In this document: positions 7,439 through 14,422 of the stretch, one piece after another
Layout: each line of letters opens with the position of its first letter
How positions within the stretch are numbered: position 1 is the first letter of the stretch
Assembly (NCBI GenBank): GCA_027009865.1
Contig: JALVCR010000209.1
Coordinates: 1 to 26,255 of the forward strand
Length of the DNA stretch: 26,255 bases
Source of the DNA: Campylobacterales bacterium
GTDB taxonomy: Bacteria > Campylobacterota > Campylobacteria > Campylobacterales > JAADDG01
Reading direction: 5' to 3'
Translations under genes and position numbers: made by a program
Notes under the pieces: generated by a model
The model's input: the letters and a program-made list of their open reading frames with translations, nothing else
Database searches by the model: none
Told to the model about the DNA's origin: nothing

Positions 7439-8335
7439 ATGACAATGATACAAAATATTACAAAATCAAAAATAATGATAGTAAGCAAAAACAATGCCTA
7501 TTCATATCTTATAGAAGAAATAATTAAAAAATCGGATGATGAGAGAATATTTGAATTTATAAACGCTCTCGGTATAAAAAACGCAATAGAAAAAGCTCTT
7601 TGGGAAAATCCTCATTTAATCATAATAGATATAGATACAGATATAAAAGAGGTAGAATCTTTAGATTTTTTTTATCAAAATAAACTCACAAAAAAGATTC
7701 CCGTTTTACTTATTGTCGATATAGAACATGAAAACAAAAAACTAAAAAAATTTCTTCTACATAAATATGATTTTATAAAAAAACCATTAAATCATAAAGA
7801 ACTTCAAATAAGAGCAAATTATTTAATAAATTTATATAAAGAATATCTTCAAAAAGAGATAAACCAAACCTTTATTATAAATTCTCTAATAGAAAAAAGA
7901 GCAAAAGAAATAGAAAAAAGAAAAAAATTTTTCAAGATATTAATAAATGCATGTGATAATATGATCGGAATAATAGATATAAACAGAAAAGTTATAGAAA
8001 TTAACAGAAAATGGATAAAAGAATTCGGTTCCAGAGCTTTTACAAACAAAGTTTTAAACGAAGATAAACTTTTTAGAAAATATATTCCTATCTATGAGGA
8101 TAAAACATTTTTAAATAATTACGATAGAAAAGAGTGGATAGAAAAATTAAGAAATAAAAACTTAAAAGTAAATAATATATTAATTTCAAGAAAAAATTCA
8201 ACTTATCTATATAAAATAGATTTCTTTGAAATGAATTTTTTAAATAAAAGCTTTGATTTTGAAAATAAAGATGAAAAAAAATTTATTATATCTCTCCGCT
8301 CTTTCTCAAAAACAGATGATTTTTTTAAAAACTAA
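7439..8335 (+). CDS. Degenerate receiver (REC) plus PAS signalling protein without output domain
   Basis: With this start the protein has 298 residues. The frame extends to ATG 7397, but that codon has no ribosome-binding site, while AAAGG lies seven bases before ATG 7439 and the REC fold begins soon after (KSKIMIVS). Residues ~10-140 resemble a response-regulator receiver: HLIIIDIDTD supplies a candidate phospho-acceptor D64, and YDFIKKPLN the conserved Lys-Pro. The usual acidic pair is KNN instead, and the Thr/Ser position looks hydrophobic (LLIVDIE). A helical, charged linker (~140-180, KRAKEIEKRKKF) leads to a PAS-like region (MIGIIDINRKVIEINRKW onward). There is no kinase, DNA-binding, GGDEF or EAL domain. 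It may act as an adaptor in a phosphorelay or be a phosphorylation-independent pseudo-receiver; this is inference from the missing residues. Confidence 0.75.
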   Translation: MTMIQNITKSKIMIVSKNNAYSYLIEEIIKKSDDERIFEFINALGIKNAIEKALWENPHLIIIDIDTDIKEVESLDFFYQNKLTKKIPVLLIVDIEHENKKLKKFLLHKYDFIKKPLNHKELQIRANYLINLYKEYLQKEINQTFIINSLIEKRAKEIEKRKKFFKILINACDNMIGIIDINRKVIEINRKWIKEFGSRAFTNKVLNEDKLFRKYIPIYEDKTFLNNYDRKEWIEKLRNKNLKVNNILISRKNSTYLYKIDFFEMNFLNKSFDFENKDEKKFIISLRSFSKTDDFFKN

Positions 8336-8350
8336 TTTTTAATCACAAAA

Positions 8351-8378
8351 GAAAGAGAAGAGACAAACCTTCTCTTTC
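8351..8378. terminator. Bidirectional hairpin terminator between convergent genes
   Basis: GAAAGAGAAG and CTTCTCTTTC form a perfect 10-base-pair stem with an eight-base loop in the 46-base gap between the receiver-PAS gene and the LVIVD gene. On the minus strand the stem is followed by TTTT; on the plus strand by a weaker AATTT. Confidence 0.7.
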
Positions 8379-8381
8379 AAT

Positions 8382-10646
8382 TTATAAAGATTTATAAGCT
8401 TTTATATCGTTTTGATCATAGTTTTTAATTCCATATTTTTTACAAATATCAGCAAACTCTTTCGAAAATGAGAAAAGATAAAAAACCTGATCTCTATTTA
8501 ATTTACCACTTTTTAACTGACCTACCCAATAATTTAATCCGCCTTTATCTGGTTTTCTCCCAAGTAAAGTAGTATAAGCTCTTTTTATATATTCATCATC
8601 ACTTAAATTTAAATTTCTAAACTCTTTACTCAAAAAGAATCCTCTTGCAACCCACGTTGCTGTTTTACCTTTATCTACAAGCTGACTTATCCAAAATTCC
8701 AATCCTGTCTGTTGAGGAGTTCTTGTTAAAATATTTTTATAAAGTCTTATAACAAAAGAACTAACAGAATTCTCAAGAACTTGAAGACCTGCAAAACTAT
8801 TAGCTACAAAAATATAATTTCCATTAACGGCCGTATTTATACTTAAACTATTTGTTTTATACTCTCCTCTTAAAAAAGGTTTTGAAGGATTTGAAATATC
8901 AATCATCTTCACACCCATATGATAATCGGCTACATAAGCATATTTTCCCTTAACGCTTACTCCATAAGCATAACCTTTTGTATCAAAATTACCCTTAAGA
9001 ACAGGATGGGCTGGATTTGAAACATCAATTATTTCAAGACCTTTATCATAATCAGCAACATAAGCATATCCATTTTTAACATCTACAAAAAAAGCAGAAC
9101 CAGGGGTATCCAAAGTAGATAATATAAAAGGCCTATTTGGATTTGAAATATCAACTATATAAAGACCGTCATAAAAACCTGCTATATATGCAAAATTATC
9201 TACAATCTTTATAGATTCTGCATACATTCTATTACCTCTTAAACTTGCAACCACATAAGGAGAAGAGGGATTTTTTACATTAACTACTTGCAATCCAAAA
9301 GAGTGAGAAGCTACAAATGCATATCCATTCTTTACAGCAACTCCCATTGCCGAACCAGCCGTTTTAATAGATCCTACCAAAGAGGGATGATATGGATTTT
9401 TAATATTTAAAATTTTCAATCCTCCATCATAAGCAGCAACATAAGCATAATCCCCTTCTACAGCTATCGAGTAAGCTTCTCCATCAAGTTTATAACTTCC
9501 CATAAGTTTTGGATGAGAAGCATCTGATATATCTACAATTTCCAAACCATAATTAAAATCGGCAACATAAGCTATATTGTTTTTTATAGTTACGCTCCAA
9601 GCTTTTCCACAACTATTATAAGCTGCAATCAATCTTGGATGATAGATATTTGAGATATCAAAAATAGTTCCAGAACCGTTATTTGCTAAATATACATAAT
9701 TTCCTCTAACAACAACTGCATTTCCGCCTCCTCCGCTGCTATATCCAATCGCCGTATTATACTCACTTACAAGTTTTGGAGAGTAAGGATTTGAAACATC
9801 AACTATCTTAAGTCCTGTATCATGATCTGCTATAAAAACATAATTACCCTGTTTTGCAAGTTTAAAAGCCTTAGTTTTTGGATAATTGCCTATCATATTT
9901 GGATGAGTTGGATTTGAAATATCCAATATCTGAAGACCGGTGTAATAATCTGCCACATAAGCTAAATTTCCATCAATTAATATACTTTTTGCTCCTACAT
10001 TTTTTTCTTCCTCCGTCAAAGGAGCTCTATATTTGGAGGCTCTGGGATTGGTAAAATTTCCAACTCTTTTTGGAGCAGAAAGATTGGATATATCTATTAT
10101 CTCCACACCATTACTAAAATCAGCTACATAAGCAAAATTACCTTTTACACTAACCCCATCAGCTCTACCATTTGTATTTATTTTACCTATTAATTTAGGA
10201 ATCGAAGGATTTGAAATATCAATTATTTTAAGTCCTTTATCCCCATCAGCAAGATAGAGAATAGAACCTTTTATAAAAAGTGCAGTGGCTATTCCATCAC
10301 TATCATATCGTCCTATTAAAAAAGGTCTTGATTTATCAGCTAAATTTAAAATCAAAAGACCCTCTTTATCAGCTGCCAAATAGGCTATATTATTTTTAAT
10401 CAATACCGATTTTGCATAACTCTGCGTATAATAATTTCCTATCAATTTAGATTTTTTTGGATTTTTTACATCGAAAATTTCAAGCCCGTTAGCAGTGGCG
10501 GCATATATAATATCTCCACTGCTCTGGATATCATTATATATTCCGCCAAACGCACCGATTTTATTCAAAGCAACTTTCGCACCTCCAAACAAACCAGAAA
10601 CACCTAAAATCAAAATAAATATTAATTTTAATACCCCTTTACCCAT
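8382..10646 (-). CDS. Secreted LVIVD beta-propeller protein with C-terminal DUF4214 domains
   Basis: The protein has 754 residues. The signal peptide is MGKGVLKLIFILILGVSGLFG. Residues ~30-628 hold 14 tandem repeats of about 42-43 residues of the LVIVD type (for example GLEIVDISNP with preceding AYVADY), which I counted by eye. LVIVD repeats form beta-propeller blades, so 14 fits two seven-bladed propellers. Residues ~630-754 are two DUF4214 units (SFVIRLYKNILTRTP, EFWISQL, then YIKRAYTTLLGRKPDKGGLNYW). Repeat 4 carries a 16-17-residue insertion (RASKYRAPLTEEEKN). DUF4214 is common in large secreted bacterial proteins, but its role is not established. The ATG is preceded by AAGGAA and a TATAAT on the minus strand at 10688-10693. 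The role is probably binding at the cell surface or outside the cell. Confidence 0.9.
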   Translation of the reverse strand: MGKGVLKLIFILILGVSGLFGGAKVALNKIGAFGGIYNDIQSSGDIIYAATANGLEIFDVKNPKKSKLIGNYYTQSYAKSVLIKNNIAYLAADKEGLLILNLADKSRPFLIGRYDSDGIATALFIKGSILYLADGDKGLKIIDISNPSIPKLIGKINTNGRADGVSVKGNFAYVADFSNGVEIIDISNLSAPKRVGNFTNPRASKYRAPLTEEEKNVGAKSILIDGNLAYVADYYTGLQILDISNPTHPNMIGNYPKTKAFKLAKQGNYVFIADHDTGLKIVDVSNPYSPKLVSEYNTAIGYSSGGGGNAVVVRGNYVYLANNGSGTIFDISNIYHPRLIAAYNSCGKAWSVTIKNNIAYVADFNYGLEIVDISDASHPKLMGSYKLDGEAYSIAVEGDYAYVAAYDGGLKILNIKNPYHPSLVGSIKTAGSAMGVAVKNGYAFVASHSFGLQVVNVKNPSSPYVVASLRGNRMYAESIKIVDNFAYIAGFYDGLYIVDISNPNRPFILSTLDTPGSAFFVDVKNGYAYVADYDKGLEIIDVSNPAHPVLKGNFDTKGYAYGVSVKGKYAYVADYHMGVKMIDISNPSKPFLRGEYKTNSLSINTAVNGNYIFVANSFAGLQVLENSVSSFVIRLYKNILTRTPQQTGLEFWISQLVDKGKTATWVARGFFLSKEFRNLNLSDDEYIKRAYTTLLGRKPDKGGLNYWVGQLKSGKLNRDQVFYLFSFSKEFADICKKYGIKNYDQNDIKAYKSL

Positions 10647-10687
10647 ACTTTTCCTTTTGAAGTGATATTTAAGAAAATCTCAGTCCT

Positions 10688-10693
10688 ATTATA
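10688..10693 (-). promoter_or_regulatory. Candidate promoter -10 box for the 754-residue LVIVD gene
   Basis: A perfect TATAAT reads on the minus strand 42 bases before the start codon, with a T-rich tract upstream of it (GAATTTTTGTTTTTTT) in place of a recognisable -35. Confidence 0.5.
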
Positions 10694-10696
10694 GCT

Positions 10697-10952
10697 TAAA
10701 AAAAACAAAAATTCTATTAAAAAACCAAAAAAAAGATTATAAATATTTTTAATCAAAAAAGCTTAATAATTTAATTTTTTTCTTATAATAATTTAAAGTA
10801 TTATTTTAAAGTAAAATAAAATAAACCAAATATTTTTGTTAAAAAGATAAATTATTTAAACTATGTATTAAAATGGGAATTTAAGCTTAAATAATTGTTT
10901 TAATTAATTTTAAACTATTTAAATATAAAAACTGTAATTAAAAATCAATTCA
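10697..10952. other. AT-rich intergenic spacer between two LVIVD genes
   Basis: The whole gap between the two LVIVD genes is 306 bases. Apart from the promoter above, it is almost pure A/T and I see no open frame or RNA gene in it. It contains a loose inverted repeat (AATTATTTA at 10850-10858 and TAAATAATT at 10888-10896), which could be a weak terminator for the upstream minus-strand gene. AAGCTTAA occurs twice. Confidence 0.4.
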
Positions 10953-13865
10953 TTAATTATATTCTTTTCTTATTAAAGAAATTTTATTTTCCACAAAATT
11001 AAAATCCAGAATACTAAATCCATAATTAAAATCTGCCGTATATAAAAACTTCCCATCAAAATCTACAGAGAGTATTCCGTACATATCACTTTTAGCTATA
11101 AATTTATATTTAGATACATTTGAAATATTAAAAATTTTAATACCATTATACAAATCACAAACAATAAGATAATCTCCATATATCTTTAAATCAGAAGTAT
11201 AACCATCGAAAAAAGATATTTTTGAAATTATTTTAAGGGATTTCAAATCAAATATTTCCAATCCCTCTTTTCCCTCTGCTACAAATAGATACCCTCCTTT
11301 AACCTCTATATCAAAAATATTGTTCTTAATATTTTTCGAAGAAATTAGTTTCAATCCTTTTTTATAAAAATTAAAGATTTTAATATCTCCATCTTCACTA
11401 AAAATTATCAAATTATCCAAATATTTTTTAATAGAAGATATTTTAAAATTATTCAAGTAATCAAAAATTTTTTTAGGATTTTCAATATCTGAAATATCAT
11501 ATCCTAAAATTTTTTTTCCAGCTCCCAAATATAAAATATTGTTATTTACTTCAATAGCTTGGATATACTCTTTTATGTTTAAAGAAGAAACTAAAGAAAA
11601 ATTATTTTTATCAAAAATATCAACCCCCTCAAATCCTTTTGTAATAAAAAGATATTTTTTAGACACTCTTATATCATTTACATAATTTTTATCTGTTAGT
11701 TTTAATAATTTTTTCAATCTTAAATTTAAATTTTTCAAAAGAATAGGATTTTCTTTATTAGATATATTTATCAAATTAATATTTTTATTAAAATCTGCTA
11801 CAAAGGCTCTATCCCCATCTACCAAAACTTTATAAGCTCCGTTTCTAAATGTAACTCTTGATAAAATATCTTTAGTTATTGGATTAGAGATATCAATTTC
11901 CTTAATACCTCCCTTGCCATCGGCAATATATAAATAATTTTTATCAAGCCATAAATCCTGGGCTTTTTTAGAAGCGATATATCCAGCCATTTTAGCTTTT
12001 TTAGGCTCTAAAACATCTATTATTTTAAGTCCGGCATAGAGATCTGCTATAAACAGATAATCTCTACTTTTTAAGATTTTAATAGATTTAGAATCTAATT
12101 TAATATGCTTTATCTCTTTTGGATTTTTTAAATCGGATATATCAAAAATATAAACTCCCTCGTCAAAAGCGGCAAGATAGGCAAAATTTCCATCTACTAC
12201 AATATCTTTAATAGTGGCTCTGTTTTTTATCAGTCCTATTCTTTTTATATTTTCCAAATCAGATATATCAAAAATATAAACCCCGTTTTCATTTGCGCAA
12301 ACAAAAGCCATATTATCTTTTACAAAAATTGAAGAGACATTATCCAAAAAAGTCAATGAATTGACAAATTTGGGAGATAGAGGATTTTTTATATCATATA
12401 TTTCAATATTTCCATCGGCCTCTATAATAAACAGACTGTTTTTGTTCAAATAAAATTTCTCTCCTCCGTCTATATTTATAATATTTCTAAACTGATTAGA
12501 AGATGAATTTAAATCAAATAAAAAGACTCCCTCTCTCCCTCCCAAAACCAACAGATAATTTTTGAAAATATCGATATCCATTAACAAATCATCTATCTTT
12601 ATGACTTTTTCGTTTAAGATGTTTCCCCTCTTCTCCTCTTTAAATTCAAATAATTTGCCATATTTATCTATCGCAAATATTTTGTCTTTAAATTTCAAAA
12701 CTCCATTTACATAACCGCTAAATTTTTTTGAAGCAATTTCATAAAGACCTATTTTGCAGGCTATTTTATTTACAAATTTAGGACACACTTTTATAAAAAT
12801 TTCTCTCTTTACACTGTTTCCTTTAGAATCAAAAGCCTCTATCTCTATCTCGTAAACATTGTCTCTATTTTTATCTTTTGGATTTCTAAAAAAGAGAGGT
12901 TCTCTTTCTATTAAATATCCATTTTCTATTTCAAAAAAACGGCTATCTTCTCCGCTTAAATTATACTTGATAGGGGAACTTCTATCAAAAGCTTTTAATT
13001 TTAAAACTTTAGTCTGGTTATCATCTACTCTAAGATTCTCAGGAGTATTAAATATGGGAGGATAAACATCTTCAAAAATCGGAATATCTCTTTTTAAAAA
13101 GCGATTTAATATATCCCTAAACTCTTTTGAATCCAAAAAATCATCAAGCAATCTATCTCTTGAATATCCATTTTTTAACTTATCAAGCCAAAAATAGTAT
13201 CCTTCATCTTCAGGCTCTCTGTTTAAAAGAGTTCTATAAGCAATCTTTACAAACTCATCATCGCTTAATTTTCTATTTAAAAACTCTTTGGAATAGAAGA
13301 AGTCTTTAGCTATACTTTTAGGAGTCTTCTTTTTGCTCTTTAACATCTCATACCAATAATTAAGACCAAATAAATCCGAATCTCTCATCAAAATAAGATT
13401 ATAAAATCTCTCCAAAAAAGCTATCATTAAATCTTTTTTATCAAAGGGCAAAATTTCATGAGAGAGAGTAAGCTTTTCAAATTCTTTAGAAAAGACAAAG
13501 CGGTAAAAAAGCTGAAGTCTTGGAATTTTTTTATTCTCAAGCATATCAAGCCAATAAGAAAAACCTTCCCTATCAGGCTCTCTTTGAAGAAGAGTCTCAT
13601 AAACTCTTTTTATATATTCCCTATTGCTTAAATTCTGCTCTTTTAACTCTTTACTTGTAAAAAAGTATCTTGCAACCTTTAAAGCGGTTTGATTTTGCTC
13701 ATATAAAGCGTTTTGCCAAAAATAGATTCCCTCATTATCCGCTTCTCTTCCTAAAATATCTTTATATAAAAGAGTCAAAAAAGAAGTTATTCTATTTTCA
13801 TGAAAATCCAAAGCAAAAAGAGAAACGGAAAATATTATTAAAAAAAGCTTAAAGATTTTTTTCAT
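10953..13865 (-). CDS. Secreted multidomain protein: DUF4214 pairs, cadherin-like domain and LVIVD beta-propellers
   Basis: The protein has 970 residues. Signal peptide MKKIFKLFLIIFSVSLFA. Residues ~26-133 and ~147-255 are two related blocks, each containing two DUF4214-like units (LYKDILGREADNEGIYFW; YETLLQREPDREGFSYW; FYNLILMRDSDLFGLNYW; YRTLLNREPEDEGYYFW). Residues ~268-360 look like a cadherin/Ig-like domain (VLKLKAFDRSSPIKYNLSG, then YEIEIEAFDSKGN and EIFIKV). Residues ~385-968 hold 14 more degenerate LVIVD-type repeats (for example NGVYIFDISDLENIKRIGL, AGLKIIDVLEP), again enough for two seven-bladed propellers. The protein is exported and probably adhesive or scaffold-like; no catalytic motif is seen. 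AAGGAAA precedes the ATG. Compared with the neighbouring 754-residue protein, DUF4214 has moved from the C-terminus to the N-terminus. Confidence 0.88.
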   Translation of the reverse strand: MKKIFKLFLIIFSVSLFALDFHENRITSFLTLLYKDILGREADNEGIYFWQNALYEQNQTALKVARYFFTSKELKEQNLSNREYIKRVYETLLQREPDREGFSYWLDMLENKKIPRLQLFYRFVFSKEFEKLTLSHEILPFDKKDLMIAFLERFYNLILMRDSDLFGLNYWYEMLKSKKKTPKSIAKDFFYSKEFLNRKLSDDEFVKIAYRTLLNREPEDEGYYFWLDKLKNGYSRDRLLDDFLDSKEFRDILNRFLKRDIPIFEDVYPPIFNTPENLRVDDNQTKVLKLKAFDRSSPIKYNLSGEDSRFFEIENGYLIEREPLFFRNPKDKNRDNVYEIEIEAFDSKGNSVKREIFIKVCPKFVNKIACKIGLYEIASKKFSGYVNGVLKFKDKIFAIDKYGKLFEFKEEKRGNILNEKVIKIDDLLMDIDIFKNYLLVLGGREGVFLFDLNSSSNQFRNIINIDGGEKFYLNKNSLFIIEADGNIEIYDIKNPLSPKFVNSLTFLDNVSSIFVKDNMAFVCANENGVYIFDISDLENIKRIGLIKNRATIKDIVVDGNFAYLAAFDEGVYIFDISDLKNPKEIKHIKLDSKSIKILKSRDYLFIADLYAGLKIIDVLEPKKAKMAGYIASKKAQDLWLDKNYLYIADGKGGIKEIDISNPITKDILSRVTFRNGAYKVLVDGDRAFVADFNKNINLINISNKENPILLKNLNLRLKKLLKLTDKNYVNDIRVSKKYLFITKGFEGVDIFDKNNFSLVSSLNIKEYIQAIEVNNNILYLGAGKKILGYDISDIENPKKIFDYLNNFKISSIKKYLDNLIIFSEDGDIKIFNFYKKGLKLISSKNIKNNIFDIEVKGGYLFVAEGKEGLEIFDLKSLKIISKISFFDGYTSDLKIYGDYLIVCDLYNGIKIFNISNVSKYKFIAKSDMYGILSVDFDGKFLYTADFNYGFSILDFNFVENKISLIRKEYN

Positions 13866-13923
13866 AAGAGTTTCCTTTTTACTTTTGAATACTAAAGTAA
13901 TATCGGAAACCCTTAAATTATTT

Positions 13924-14370
13924 TTATAAAATATCTCTAATACCGATAGCGAACCAAAGAATAAAAAGATTGAATATAAAAATGAGCATTGAACTTCCGC
14001 GAGATAGAATCTGCTCTATTTTATTTCTCTCTTGATTGTGGGTTTTAAAAGCTATATACATATGAAGGGCTGTTAAGATGGTAATCAATATTATTAAGAT
14101 GAGTTTATTTCTCATCAAAACATACAATTCACTCCCTTTAGCCTCTGTAAAAACCGATATAAAATCAAAATGTATAAACATAATAAGACCGCTAATCCAT
14201 AAAACCACAAGCCAAAAAGTCTCAAAATAGCCGTAAATCGGCCCTAAATAGAAATAGACGCTTTTTTGGGCATTCTTATCTCTTAATAAAATTCCCAAGG
14301 CAAACAGCAAAAGCGAACCGCCTATCCAAGCGGTCGCCGCTAAAATATGAATATACAAAATCACTTTCAT
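13924..14370 (-). CDS. CopD/DUF2269-like four-helix inner-membrane protein
   Basis: The protein has 148 residues and four predicted membrane helices. The N-terminus YIHILAATAWIGGSLLLFA is the signature seen in CopD-like and DUF2269-like membrane proteins, with the first His (H8) in helix 1. Further histidines occur in ALHMYIAFKTHNQ at the end of the third long helix. Some proteins of this wider group bind haem or copper, but nothing here proves either. It lies between two minus-strand DUF4214 genes, 58 bases from one and 52 from the other, on the same strand. Whether it belongs with them is unclear. The ribosome-binding site is weak (GGAT), and there is a second possible ATG just upstream in another frame. 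Confidence 0.75.
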   Translation of the reverse strand: MKVILYIHILAATAWIGGSLLLFALGILLRDKNAQKSVYFYLGPIYGYFETFWLVVLWISGLIMFIHFDFISVFTEAKGSELYVLMRNKLILIILITILTALHMYIAFKTHNQERNKIEQILSRGSSMLIFIFNLFILWFAIGIRDIL

Positions 14371-14422
14371 TTCATTTATCCGCTTTTTTTAAAGCAAATT
14401 TTATCAAAATTATTTTTTATTT

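Noticed and set aside
8382..10646. LVIVD repeat region as a DNA tandem repeat or CRISPR-like array
   Set aside because: Repeats are protein-level, about 126-129 bases each and strongly diverged in DNA; there are no identical repeats with unique spacers.
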